DNA from: WLWS01 sp047638675
GTDB lineage: Bacteria; Pseudomonadota; Gammaproteobacteria; Eutrophobiales; Eutrophobiaceae
NCBI GenBank assembly: GCA_047638675.1
Contig: JBLIML010000003.1
Coordinates: 1-64,000 of the forward strand
DNA length: 64,000 bases
Direction of reading: 5' to 3'
Position 1 is the stretch's first letter; each line of letters begins with the position of its first letter. Shown here piece after piece: positions 51,802 through 60,982 of the stretch. The position numbers were made by a program, and so were the translations under genes. Below the pieces are notes generated by a model. The model did not search any database, was not told the origin of the DNA, and saw nothing but the letters and a program-made list of their open reading frames with translations.

Positions 51802-54276
51802 ATGTTCTTAAGCATCTCTAGCTGTTATGACAATCTCGTCCTGGGGAAACCCAGGCTGACGTTGGCGCTTCTGCTTATTACGTTTGTCTTCTTTGGCTTG
51901 TTTGTTAAAGATTTCAAGCTGGATGCTTCATCAGATTCTCTAATGCTCGAGAACGATGAAGATTTAAGAATTTTTCGTGAGGTAAGTGAGCGCTACGAAA
52001 CTCGCGATTTATTGTTTGTTGCATTTACACCTAACGATGATCTGTTTTCAGAGAGTGCACTCGGCCAGATAAAGTCTTTGCGTGATGAGTTGGCACAGCT
52101 CGCTCGTGTCGAATCGGTACTTTCCATTCTCGATGTACCGTTGGTAAAGATCGTTGGTGGCAAGTTGTCTGAGGTTGCAAAGAACTTTCGAACATTGGAA
52201 GACCCTACCGTCGATCGCGAAAAAGCCAAAGCTGAGTTATTGGAGAGTCCCATATTCAAGGACACAATCGTTAGTGCCGATGCGGGAACAACTATGCTGG
52301 TGCTAAGCTTAAAAACAGACAAGGAGTACTCGCGTCTTTCAAAAAAGAAAAATGGTCTACTGATTGAGCGAGGCAAAGCGGATTTTACACCGGACGCCGC
52401 TGCTGAATTGGCACGAACTTTAGCCGAATACAACAAGGTCAAGCTCAGGCTGGACACTGATAATCACAATAATATTGTGGAAACACGCGCAATAATGGCG
52501 AAATATGCACAATATGGCGATGTGCATCTGGGCGGCCTGACCATGATCTCCGATGATATGATCACCTTCATCAAAAATGATCTTCTGGTTTTTGGTATTG
52601 GCATTTTTGTTTTTCTGGTGATTATGCTGACCACCATTTTTCGTCAGACACGTTGGGTAGTCCTGCCCCTGATGAGCTGTGTTTTCGCCGGCCTGGTAAT
52701 GGTTGGATTTCTGGGTCTGGTGGGTTGGAAAGTGACTGTGATTTCTTCGAATTTTATCTCGCTGATGCTGATCCTGACGATGTCCATGAATGTACATTTG
52801 ATTGTCCGCTATCGACAGTTGCGCCGAGATGATCCGACGCTCAATCAGCACGATCTGGTAATGGATATGAGCAGGCATATGGTCTTGCCCTGTTTATACA
52901 CAGCATTGACGACCATGATTGGATTTGCCTCACTTGTCGTCAGTGGCATCAAACCGGTGATTGATTTTGGCTGGATGATGACTATTGGCCTGGGCGTTAC
53001 CTTCTTTACTTCCTTCACCTTGTTTCCAGCCATTTTGATGTTGTTGAATCCGGCAAAGATACCTGACGCGGAAAACTCAGAGGTACCTGTTACACGCGCT
53101 CTGGCTGGATTTACCGAGAGACATGGCGGCATGGTTCTAGTGATATCTTTACTACTGGCGGTGGTGAGTGCCATTGGTATAAGCCGCTTGAAGGTGGAAA
53201 ACAGCTTAATCAATTATTTTAGCGAGAGCACAGAGATCTATCAGGGCCTAAAGTTAATTGACGACAAGCTCGGTGGCACCACGCCGCTTGATGTGACGCT
53301 TAAGTTCGATGATGTTAAGGAATATGGCGAAGTTGAAGAAGGGGGTGATGACGAGTTTGGCGATTTTGAAGATCTCTATGATGAAGATACAGACAGCGCT
53401 GATGGCTGGTTTACCGCCTATAAGATGGAACGCATCAAGGCCGTGCATGATTATCTGGATGGGCTACCGGCTGTTGGTAAGGTTTTGTCTCTTGCCTCAT
53501 TGTTGAGATTGGCAGAGGACCTGAATGACGGTGAGCCCTTTGATGCTTTTGAACTGGCGATAATAAACAAGCGTGCGCCGGAAGAATTGAAGTCGAGCAT
53601 GATTGAACCTTATATATCCATTGAGAATAATGAGGCGAGGATCAATTTGCGCATACTGGATTCACTGGAAGATCTTCGACGCAATGACCTGCTTATCCAG
53701 ATTAATAAGGATCTGGTAGAAAAACTGGGTCTGGCACCAGAAGACTTCCAGGTGAATGGCATCCTGGTCCTCTACAACAATATGCTACAGAGTCTGTTTC
53801 GCTCGCAGATTATGACGCTTGGTGTGGTTATGTTGGGTATTGCCTTAATGTTGGTGGTGTTGTTCCGTTCAGTTTCTCTTGCGATCATTGGGATTATTCC
53901 CAATCTACTGGCCGCGGCCATTATTCTTGGGTTGATGGGACTGATGAACATTCCCCTGGATCTAATGACAATCACAATCGCCGCGGTAACCATCGGAATT
54001 GCTGTCGATAACAGCATCCATTATATATACCGTTTTCGTGAAGAATTTCCCGTACACCAGGATTACATTAAGACCATGCATTTTTGCCACGCTAATATTG
54101 GCAGGGCCGTGTTTTACACCGCTATCACTATTATCGTCGGCTTTTCCATCATGGTAATGTCGAATTTTATCCCCACCATTTATTTCGGCCTGTTAATTGC
54201 CCTGGCGATGTTTATTGCCTTACTCGCGGTTTTAACTTTACTGCCGAAACTTATCCTGATGTGGAAACCCTTTTAG
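51802..54276 (+). CDS. MMPL/RND-superfamily exporter (HpnN-like)
   Basis: The 824-residue membrane protein has two halves, each with a periplasmic loop domain and about six helices. The first half starts F-V-K-D-F-K-L-D-A-S-S-D-S-L and has helices from about 250; the second starts I-S-R-L-K-V-E-N-S-L-I-N-Y-F. An acidic stretch (E-E-G-G-D-D-E-F-G-D-F-E-D, near 513-530) lies in the second loop. Family members move lipids or hydrophobic molecules using the proton gradient. The next gene downstream codes an MlaC/HpnM-like protein, and such pairs are known in hopanoid and lipid transport loci. The substrate is not known. Confidence 0.88.
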   Translation: MFLSISSCYDNLVLGKPRLTLALLLITFVFFGLFVKDFKLDASSDSLMLENDEDLRIFREVSERYETRDLLFVAFTPNDDLFSESALGQIKSLRDELAQLARVESVLSILDVPLVKIVGGKLSEVAKNFRTLEDPTVDREKAKAELLESPIFKDTIVSADAGTTMLVLSLKTDKEYSRLSKKKNGLLIERGKADFTPDAAAELARTLAEYNKVKLRLDTDNHNNIVETRAIMAKYAQYGDVHLGGLTMISDDMITFIKNDLLVFGIGIFVFLVIMLTTIFRQTRWVVLPLMSCVFAGLVMVGFLGLVGWKVTVISSNFISLMLILTMSMNVHLIVRYRQLRRDDPTLNQHDLVMDMSRHMVLPCLYTALTTMIGFASLVVSGIKPVIDFGWMMTIGLGVTFFTSFTLFPAILMLLNPAKIPDAENSEVPVTRALAGFTERHGGMVLVISLLLAVVSAIGISRLKVENSLINYFSESTEIYQGLKLIDDKLGGTTPLDVTLKFDDVKEYGEVEEGGDDEFGDFEDLYDEDTDSADGWFTAYKMERIKAVHDYLDGLPAVGKVLSLASLLRLAEDLNDGEPFDAFELAIINKRAPEELKSSMIEPYISIENNEARINLRILDSLEDLRRNDLLIQINKDLVEKLGLAPEDFQVNGILVLYNNMLQSLFRSQIMTLGVVMLGIALMLVVLFRSVSLAIIGIIPNLLAAAIILGLMGLMNIPLDLMTITIAAVTIGIAVDNSIHYIYRFREEFPVHQDYIKTMHFCHANIGRAVFYTAITIIVGFSIMVMSNFIPTIYFGLLIALAMFIALLAVLTLLPKLILMWKPF

Positions 54277-54522
54277 TCTTCGTTGGTCGAACCTAGAAGT
54301 GGATTAGAAATGCTTTGAAGAAACATTTTAATTTTCATATAGATAGAGAGTTTAACCAAAATTTAACCGTAGTGGCTGATTTCGCTTATCACCTTAAATT
54401 TTGATACTTTGTGTGAATTAACCCTTTCTCAGATCAGGGGATGCAATTACAATTGTGCAACATAAGGTTAACGGTGAGGTTTAATTGCAACACTCAGATT
54501 AATGGAGAGGAGTGCTGAAGTG

Positions 54523-54550
54523 TAGACAGGCGTCGTATAGCCTATATACA
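54523..54550 (+). promoter_or_regulatory. Candidate promoter of the mlaC-like gene
   Basis: TAGACA (54523-54528), 16 bp, TATACA (54545-54550), about 60 bp before the gene start. The rest of the 333-bp gap 54277-54609 shows no gene. Confidence 0.45.
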
Positions 54551-54609
54551 AATAATAAAATCAAATCATGGATCAGAATACGAAATATAAAGCTGCGGAG
54601 AGTCGTACT

Positions 54610-55251
54610 ATGAATTTTAAAGTCGTAATTAGCCAGTTCCTCTACATGTCATTGCTGCTGTTATCGCTGGGTGTCAACGCGGTGACATCTGAACCGGGCG
54701 AGGTTATAAAAAGCACTGTGGGCGGGGTACTTGATCGCCTGGAAGTAGAGAAAGAGCAATTAGATGCTCATCCTGAGCGTATTTATGAGCTGATACAGGA
54801 GCTCGTGATCCCTCATTTTGATTTTTCCAGCATGTCCAAGTGGGTTTTGGGGAAAACTAATTGGCAGGGAGCCAGCACGGAACAGCGCAACATCTTTGTT
54901 GAGCAGTTCAGGACCCTCCTGGTTCGCACCTACGCGAAGGCTTTGCTTGAATACTCACAAGAAAAGGTTCAAGTTAGTGAAGTTAAAACTGATCCAAAGT
55001 CGAATCTTGTGACAGTTAAAACCGAGGTACAACAACCTGGCGGTGGGGGCGGTATTCCCATTAACTATCGCATGCATATCAGTGGTGGTGACTGGAAGGT
55101 GGTTGATGTGTCTGTGGATGGTATCAGTCTGGTCAGATCCTATCGGGGTTCGTTTGCCTCAGAAATAAAGGCAAATGGCCTGGAATCCCTTATCGGCAAA
55201 TTGATGGAGAAAAATGATAAGTTGGCCAGTTCATTGACGAGTGAAAATTAG
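54610..55251 (+). CDS. mlaC: MlaC/Ttg2D (HpnM-like) periplasmic lipid-transport protein
   Basis: The 213-residue product has a signal peptide (L-Y-M-S-L-L-L-L-S-L-G-V-N-A) and the MlaC-family pattern: P-H-F-D-F-S-S-M-S-K-W-V-L-G near 75, F-V-E-Q-F-R-T-L-L-V-R-T-Y-A and D-W-K-V-V-D-V-S-V-D-G-I-S-L-V. MlaC shuttles phospholipid across the periplasm. An upstream ATG (54568) would hide the signal peptide; ATG 54610 has GGAG nine bases before it. mlaFED and mlaB are not next to it; only ibaG and murA follow as in typical mla-murA loci. Confidence 0.87.
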   Translation: MNFKVVISQFLYMSLLLLSLGVNAVTSEPGEVIKSTVGGVLDRLEVEKEQLDAHPERIYELIQELVIPHFDFSSMSKWVLGKTNWQGASTEQRNIFVEQFRTLLVRTYAKALLEYSQEKVQVSEVKTDPKSNLVTVKTEVQQPGGGGGIPINYRMHISGGDWKVVDVSVDGISLVRSYRGSFASEIKANGLESLIGKLMEKNDKLASSLTSEN

Positions 55252-55416
55252 TCGAGTTAAAACCCGTAGGCTCTTTTTATCACCGCAGCAGTAGTCTTCC
55301 TTTCAGAATAAACAGGTGTGGGTACTAGTACCCACTGCCTGGATAACTTAAGCTACTCCCTTTTTACGCCCCCTATATTCGGTTTAGTCGATCCGATAAA
55401 TTGTCTGGAGCAAACC

Positions 55417-55671
55417 ATGCAGTGTGAAGATATTAAACAGCTAATACAGAGCGGTATTCCCGATAGTATTGTCGAGATAGAAGGCGATGACGGCACGCAT
55501 TTTGGTGCCATCATCATTAGTGAGGAATTCGTCGGTAAATCTATGGTTCAGCAGCATCAAATTGTCTATAAGACGCTTGGTGAGAAGATGGGTACTGATA
55601 TTCACGCACTCTCAATGCAGACCCATACCCCTGAGGAATGGGAAAAGAAAAAACATTTACGTGTCAGGTAA
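55417..55671 (+). CDS. ibaG: BolA-family protein IbaG
   Basis: The 84-residue protein has the BolA pattern with I-V-E-I-E-G-D-D-G-T-H-F-G-A-I-I-I and F-V-G-K-S-M-V-Q-Q-H-Q-I-V-Y, and ends in a family-like A-L-S-M-Q-T-H-T-P-E-E-W. The His in Q-Q-H-Q is the likely cluster ligand shared with monothiol glutaredoxins. It starts at ATG 55417 (GGAG upstream), not at the longer frame from 55318. Position between mlaC and murA is the usual gammaproteobacterial order; the STAS gene mlaB is missing. Confidence 0.93.
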   Translation: MQCEDIKQLIQSGIPDSIVEIEGDDGTHFGAIIISEEFVGKSMVQQHQIVYKTLGEKMGTDIHALSMQTHTPEEWEKKKHLRVR

Positions 55672-55691
55672 TTGTCGGGTAATTAACATCC

Positions 55692-56951
55692 ATGGATAAA
55701 TTACTTATTCGGGGAGGCCAGCCTTTAGATGGAGAGATCTCTATCTCTGGTGCAAAAAATGCCGCATTGCCAATATTAGCCGCGACCTTGTTGACAAGCG
55801 ATGCGGTTACCATTGGCAATGTACCGCACCTGCACGATATCACCACAACCATGGAACTATTGGGTCGTATGGGTTCAGAGCTCACAGTGGATGAGCGAAT
55901 GAATATCGAGGTCAATAATCATAACATCAAGGATTTGTTTGCACCTTACGAATTGGTGAAAACAATGCGTGCTTCAATACTGGTTCTTGGCCCTTTGTTA
56001 TCCCGCTATGGTCAGGCTGAAGTGTCTCTGCCAGGGGGTTGTGCGATAGGTTCGCGACCGGTAAACCTGCACATTAATGGTTTATCGGCAATGGGTGCGG
56101 AAATCCGAGTAGAGAGTGGCTATATTCGGGCCAAGGCCAAACGTTTACGTGGTGCCCATCTCACTCTGGATATTGTCACGGTCACCGGGACTGAAAATCT
56201 GATGATGGCAGCGACCCTGGCTGAGGGAGTAACCATACTGGAAAATGCCGCGCGCGAGCCGGAAGTGGTAGACCTTGCGGAATGCCTGAATAGCATGGGA
56301 GCCCGGATTGAGGGTGCTGGCACGGATAGAATAAAAATTGAAGGCGTCGAGTCACTCAGTGGCACGCACCATAACATCATGCCTGACCGAATAGAGACGG
56401 GCACCTACCTGGTCGCGGCCGCGATGACCCAGGGCCGTGTGAAACTGAAAAACACAAGACCGAATTTTCTTGATTCAGTTCTGGCCAAATTAACGGAAGC
56501 AGGAGCAAAAATTGAAGTAAGTGATTCGACCATTAGCCTGGATATGCGGAATCGTCGACCAAAAGCGGTGGATGTGCATACCTCTCCTTTTCCTGGATTT
56601 CCAACGGATATGCAGGCGCAATTTACGGCAATGAATTGTATTGCAGATGGGACCGGTATCATTAACGAATCTGTGTTCGAAAATCGTTTCATGCACGTGC
56701 AGGAGTTACAGCGCATGGGCGCAAATATAATTTTGGAAGGTAACACTGCCATTTGCAAAGGTGTCGAACGATTAACGGGTGCCCCGGTGATGGCCACCGA
56801 TTTGCGCGCGTCCGCAAGTCTCGTGTTAGCGGGTCTTGTGGCAGAAGGAGAAACAAAGGTTGACAGAATTTATCATATCGACCGAGGCTATGAGATGATT
56901 GAAGAGAAGCTTTCACAACTGGGCGCAAGTATCAAAAGAGTACCTAACTAA
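55692..56951 (+). CDS. murA: UDP-N-acetylglucosamine 1-carboxyvinyltransferase
   Basis: The 419-residue MurA performs the first committed step of peptidoglycan synthesis in the cytoplasm. S-G-A-K-N-A-A-L-P-I-L-A-A-T near 19-32 holds the Lys/Asn pair; the fosfomycin-target cysteine is Cys117 in L-P-G-G-C-A-I-G-S-R. G-T-E-N-L-M-M-A-A and the terminal R-G-Y-E-M-I-E-E-K-L also fit. It is 20 bp after ibaG. Confidence 0.97.
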   Translation: MDKLLIRGGQPLDGEISISGAKNAALPILAATLLTSDAVTIGNVPHLHDITTTMELLGRMGSELTVDERMNIEVNNHNIKDLFAPYELVKTMRASILVLGPLLSRYGQAEVSLPGGCAIGSRPVNLHINGLSAMGAEIRVESGYIRAKAKRLRGAHLTLDIVTVTGTENLMMAATLAEGVTILENAAREPEVVDLAECLNSMGARIEGAGTDRIKIEGVESLSGTHHNIMPDRIETGTYLVAAAMTQGRVKLKNTRPNFLDSVLAKLTEAGAKIEVSDSTISLDMRNRRPKAVDVHTSPFPGFPTDMQAQFTAMNCIADGTGIINESVFENRFMHVQELQRMGANIILEGNTAICKGVERLTGAPVMATDLRASASLVLAGLVAEGETKVDRIYHIDRGYEMIEEKLSQLGASIKRVPN

Positions 56952-57040
56952 AGTAAAAAGTAAAAAGTGAATATAAGTTTGGTGTCTTTTCTTGAATAAA
57001 AAGAACAATTTTATTAACGGATCTTCCTAGACAAATTTTG

Positions 57041-57667
57041 ATGAACAACGACATTACAATTGCTATTTCCAAGGGGCGAATTCTGGAGCAATCCTTGCCT
57101 TTGCTGGCCAGGCTGGGTATTCATCCCGAAGAAGATCCTGATTCGTCGCGTAAGCTGATTTTCTCTACTAATGAAGCGAATATACGCTTGATCATGATTC
57201 GTGCGAGCGACGTGCCAACCTATGTTGAATATGGGGCGGCAGATATTGGCATCGCTGGTAAAGACGTGTTGATGGAGTACGGTGGTGAAGGTCTTTATGA
57301 GCCTCTTGATCTGGGTATTTGTCGTTGTCGCCTGTCACTTGCCGGACCAGAGCAGGCACAGACCACTAATGGACGGCTGCGTGTCGCGACAAAGTATGTG
57401 CTAACCACCCGCGATTACTTTGCTGCAAAGGGCAAGCAGGTGGAAATCATTAAACTCTATGGTTCCATGGAATTGGCACCTGTATTAGGCCTGGCTGATT
57501 TAATTGTTGATTTGGTGGAATCAGGCAACACGTTGAAGGCCAATGGCATGGTCGAACTTGAAAAGATAACAGATATTAGTTCGCGACTTGTGGTCAACAA
57601 AGCGGCAATGAAGATGAAGCATTCCCTGATCAAACCTTTTATTTCGCGCCTGGCCGCAGCCCTGTAA
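57041..57667 (+). CDS. hisG: ATP phosphoribosyltransferase, short form
   Basis: The 208-residue HisG catalyses the first step of histidine synthesis. I-T-I-A-I-S-K-G-R-I-L-E opens it, then E-Y-G-A-A-D-I-G-I-A-G-K-D, and V-E-I-I-K-L-Y-G-S-M-E-L-A-P and D-L-V-E-S-G-N-T-L-K-A-N-G follow. The regulatory C-terminal domain is absent, so it is the short form that works with HisZ, encoded elsewhere. ATG 57041 is used (TTG at 57038 is next to it). Its stop overlaps the hisD start by one base. Confidence 0.95.
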   Translation: MNNDITIAISKGRILEQSLPLLARLGIHPEEDPDSSRKLIFSTNEANIRLIMIRASDVPTYVEYGAADIGIAGKDVLMEYGGEGLYEPLDLGICRCRLSLAGPEQAQTTNGRLRVATKYVLTTRDYFAAKGKQVEIIKLYGSMELAPVLGLADLIVDLVESGNTLKANGMVELEKITDISSRLVVNKAAMKMKHSLIKPFISRLAAAL

Positions 57668-58968
57668 TGACAGTCAATTTGAAGTACCTGAAATTTAGCG
57701 ATGCAGGTTTCAGGAAAGCGCTAGATGTGCATTTGACAGTGCAAACCAATCTGGACGATGAATTAACTCAAACAGTCATCGATATTCTGAAAGATGTCAG
57801 GAATCGCGGCGATGAGGCGCTGATTGAATACACCAATCGTTTCGATCGCCGGCAGGCCAGCATTGAAGATCTAGAGGTGCCGGGTGAAGCCATTCAATCT
57901 GCGCTAAACGAAATACCAGGCGCTATTCGTGACGAACTTCAAAAAGCCGCGAAGCGTATTCGTAGTTACCATGAACATCAACGCCTTGAATCGTGGTCAT
58001 ATCATGATGAAGATGGAACTTTGTTAGGCCAAAAAGTAACACCGCTGGACAGCGTTGGCGTCTACGTACCTGGAGGTAAGGCGGCTTATCCCTCATCGGT
58101 ATTGATGAATACCCTCCCTGCGAAAATAGCGGGAGTAGAGAAGATTATTATGGTGGTGCCTGCACCAGATGGAGAGATAAATCCTCTGGTTCTGGCCGCA
58201 GCCAGCATCGCCCAGGTTGATCGAGTATTCAGTATCGGTGGTGCTCAGGCGATCGCGGCATTGGCCTATGGTACGAACAGCGTGCCAGCCGTCGATAAGA
58301 TAGTTGGGCCGGGGAACCGTTATGTGGCTGCCGCCAAGCGGCAGGTGTTTGGTACGGTGGGTATAGACATGATCGCCGGACCGTCGGAAGTGTTAATCGT
58401 CAGTGATGGCAAAAACAATCCAGATTGGATTGCTATGGATATGTTTGCACAGGCAGAACACGACGAAGATGCACGGGCAATCTTGATTAGCACCGAAGCG
58501 AGTTTTATTGACGCTGTGAAGGAAAGCGTTAACAGACTCTTACCGGAAATGGAACGTAGGGAGATTATTGGTAAATCCCTTTCGAATAATGGCATTTTAA
58601 TTTTGGTAAAAGATTTAGCGGAAGCCGCCGATTTGGTAAATCATATCGCACCAGAACATTTAGAATTGGCAGTTTCAGAGCCTGAAAAAATGCTAGGCCT
58701 GATTAAGCACGCCGGAGCCATTTTTATGGGGAAGTATACTGCAGAAGTTCTCGGGGACTATTGTGCAGGTCCAAACCACGTACTGCCGACTGCGCGCACT
58801 GCTCGTTTTTCATCACCTTTGGGCGTCTACGATTTTCAGAAACGTTCTTCTCTTATTATGTGTAGTGAAGCGTCTGCCGCCGCTTTGGCAAGTACCGCTT
58901 CAATCCTGGCTTACGGTGAAGGATTGACCGCCCACGCCCGCTCAGCGGAGCTACGTAAAAAAGATTGA
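57667..58968 (+). CDS. hisD: Histidinol dehydrogenase
   Basis: The 433-residue zinc enzyme oxidises L-histidinol to histidine in two NAD-dependent steps. Visible are G-V-Y-V-P-G-G-K-A-A-Y-P-S-S (near 133-146), I-A-G-P-S-E-V-L, A-Q-A-E-H-D-E-D-A (zinc His), N-H-I-A-P-E-H-L-E and C-A-G-P-N-H-V-L-P-T (second His). It is translationally coupled with hisG. hisC, which often follows, is missing; the next gene is on the other strand. Confidence 0.96.
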   Translation: MTVNLKYLKFSDAGFRKALDVHLTVQTNLDDELTQTVIDILKDVRNRGDEALIEYTNRFDRRQASIEDLEVPGEAIQSALNEIPGAIRDELQKAAKRIRSYHEHQRLESWSYHDEDGTLLGQKVTPLDSVGVYVPGGKAAYPSSVLMNTLPAKIAGVEKIIMVVPAPDGEINPLVLAAASIAQVDRVFSIGGAQAIAALAYGTNSVPAVDKIVGPGNRYVAAAKRQVFGTVGIDMIAGPSEVLIVSDGKNNPDWIAMDMFAQAEHDEDARAILISTEASFIDAVKESVNRLLPEMERREIIGKSLSNNGILILVKDLAEAADLVNHIAPEHLELAVSEPEKMLGLIKHAGAIFMGKYTAEVLGDYCAGPNHVLPTARTARFSSPLGVYDFQKRSSLIMCSEASAAALASTASILAYGEGLTAHARSAELRKKD

Positions 58969-59033
58969 GTGCCTGACAGTGGTATTTCGATGCCGCCTCG
59001 GGGTTTTGCCAGGATTTACCTTTCCCACTATTA

Positions 59034-60179
59034 TCATTTCTTTTTGAAGGAGGGGCGCTGGGCAACGATTGCCGTGAGGGTTTTTTCTTGCCAGCCATGT
59101 AGTAGGCGGATATTGATCGCTGTTTCGGGTTTATATTCTGAAATCAGGTTAATAGCCTGCTGGGGATTCGCCAATTGCTTATTGTCGATCTCGATCAGAA
59201 TATCCCCTGGCATAATGCCGGCCGCATCGGCAGGTCCGCCTTGAAATATACCGGCTATGAGTACACCTCCCCCGGTAAGCCCGGCCGCGTCGGCAACATC
59301 CATTGGCAGCTGTTGCGCCTCTACACCTAACCAGCCTCGGACCACATGACCGTTTTCAATAAGTTGCCGCATGACATCAATGGCCAGGTGTATCGGAATG
59401 GCAAGACCAATTCCCTGAGATCCTCCGCTACTGGAGATAATAGCGGTATTTATACCGATTAACTGGCCAGTAGCGCTAATCAAGGCACCGCCTGAATTGC
59501 CAGGATTGATATCGGCGTCGGTCTGAATGAAGTCTTCAAATGTGGTGATGCCGAGGCGTTTACGTCCGGTAGCGCTCACGATCCCCTGAGTGACAGTTTG
59601 TCCAAAATCATAAGGGTTGCCGATGGCCAGAACAACGTCACCAACTCTCAGTGAGTGGGAGTCACCAATGGTAATGTCTGGTAGCTTTTGCAGATCGATT
59701 TGTATTACAGCCAGATCAGTATCTTCATCCATTCCTACTACAGTGGCAATCGCTTGTCGGCCATCAGTGAGCGTGACGAGGATTTCATCAGCAGACTTGA
59801 CCACATGTGCATTGGTTAGGATATAGCCTTGCTCTCCGATTAATACGCCTGAGCCAAGGTTATTGTCTCGTCGGATCTCCGGTGTAGGCTTACCGAAGAA
59901 ACGTTGAAACAAGGGGTCTTGAAATAAGGGATTAGGCTTGCGCCTGCGCAGGGCTGAGGCATAAACATTTACCACCGATGGCGCCGCGACACTGACCGCG
60001 TGTTGATAGGAAACCGGACCCTGGTGTAAACCCTCAGAAGCAGGGATAGCTGTGGCTGAGCTAGTATTAGTGGAAATTAAGTTCGGGAAGAAATAGACAA
60101 TGATAAATGCCGTAGCGAGGCCAAGGGCAATGGATTGCAGTAAAAAGCCGATTAATTGGCCAAGCTGGCTATTCTTCAT
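59034..60179 (-). CDS. degS: DegS/AlgW-type membrane-anchored serine protease
   Basis: The 381-residue protein has one N-terminal membrane helix (A-L-G-L-A-T-A-F-I-I-V-Y-F-F), an S1C protease domain with L-T-N-A-H-V-V (His), D-L-A-V-I-Q-I (Asp) and N-P-G-N-S-G-G-A-L (Ser), and a single PDZ domain (G-V-L-I-A-G-I-F-Q-G-G-P-A-D-A-A-G). One PDZ plus an anchor is the DegS/AlgW layout: it starts the sigma-E envelope stress response by cutting RseA. It is convergent with hisD, and the petABC genes are divergent from its start. Confidence 0.9.
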   Translation of the reverse strand: MKNSQLGQLIGFLLQSIALGLATAFIIVYFFPNLISTNTSSATAIPASEGLHQGPVSYQHAVSVAAPSVVNVYASALRRRKPNPLFQDPLFQRFFGKPTPEIRRDNNLGSGVLIGEQGYILTNAHVVKSADEILVTLTDGRQAIATVVGMDEDTDLAVIQIDLQKLPDITIGDSHSLRVGDVVLAIGNPYDFGQTVTQGIVSATGRKRLGITTFEDFIQTDADINPGNSGGALISATGQLIGINTAIISSSGGSQGIGLAIPIHLAIDVMRQLIENGHVVRGWLGVEAQQLPMDVADAAGLTGGGVLIAGIFQGGPADAAGIMPGDILIEIDNKQLANPQQAINLISEYKPETAINIRLLHGWQEKTLTAIVAQRPSFKKK

Positions 60180-60326
60180 AAAATACTTTAAGTAAATGAC
60201 AATTATTAGCCCTTAGTGTACCAATTTGTTGGAACGACTTAGCCGACTATTTAAGGCAATTTTTAGATAAAACTAGCGTTATGCTGAGGCTAACAGGAGT
60301 TTTCCACCACCATAGTTTTTTTATCA

Positions 60327-60335
60327 TGATATAAT
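60327..60335 (+). promoter_or_regulatory. Extended -10 promoter of petABC
   Basis: TGATATAAT (TGN plus a perfect TATAAT) lies 48 bp before petA in the shared degS/petA intergenic region. A -35 hexamer is not evident. Confidence 0.55.
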
Positions 60336-60382
60336 CCGCCACATTTTAGGCTTATCTATCTGTATTTTGGGGAACAAATATA

Positions 60383-60982
60383 ATGAGCGACGACGGTATT
60401 AACACGGGGCGCCGACGCTTTCTCACCACGTCAGCAACCGTGGTAGGTGGTGTCGGTGTATTGGCAACAGCAGTGCCTTTTGTATCTACCTTCACACCCA
60501 GCGCGAAAGCGAAGGCCATAGGTGCGCCAATAGAGGTTGATATCGGTGATATCAAGCAAGGTGAAGTGAAGATTGTAAAATGGCAAGGCAAGCCTGTATG
60601 GATTTTAAGGCGTGATGAGGCGGCATTACATACGCTTGACGACCTCGAAGGTGAGGTGAAAGATCCAGAATCGGAGGTGGAGCAACAACCGAAGTATGCA
60701 CGTAACCATCATCGGTCCATCAAACCTGAATATTTAATCGTTGTCGGATACTGCACCCATTTAGGTTGTTCCCCCAAGCACGTAGTGGAAGGCGAAGGCG
60801 AGGCTTTTGGTCTGTCTGATGACTGGGAGGGTGGTTTTTTCTGTCCTTGCCATGGCAGTCGCTTCGATTTAGCTGGTCGCGTTTTCAAAGGCGTACCCGC
60901 ACCAACAAATCTGATTGTACCTCCACACCAGTACCTCAGTGAAACTCGCGTCATTATTGGCGAAGATTCGGGGGTTAGCTGA
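60383..60982 (+). CDS. petA: Ubiquinol-cytochrome c reductase iron-sulfur subunit
   Basis: The 199-residue Rieske protein has a Tat-like start (T-G-R-R-R-F-L-T-T-S-A-T) that leads into the membrane anchor helix. Box I is C-T-H-L-G-C (Cys124, His126, Cys129), box II C-P-C-H-G-S (Cys154, Cys156, His157). It moves electrons from ubiquinol to cytochrome c1 in the bc1 complex. It overlaps petB by one base. Length is normal for proteobacteria. Confidence 0.97.
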   Translation: MSDDGINTGRRRFLTTSATVVGGVGVLATAVPFVSTFTPSAKAKAIGAPIEVDIGDIKQGEVKIVKWQGKPVWILRRDEAALHTLDDLEGEVKDPESEVEQQPKYARNHHRSIKPEYLIVVGYCTHLGCSPKHVVEGEGEAFGLSDDWEGGFFCPCHGSRFDLAGRVFKGVPAPTNLIVPPHQYLSETRVIIGEDSGVS

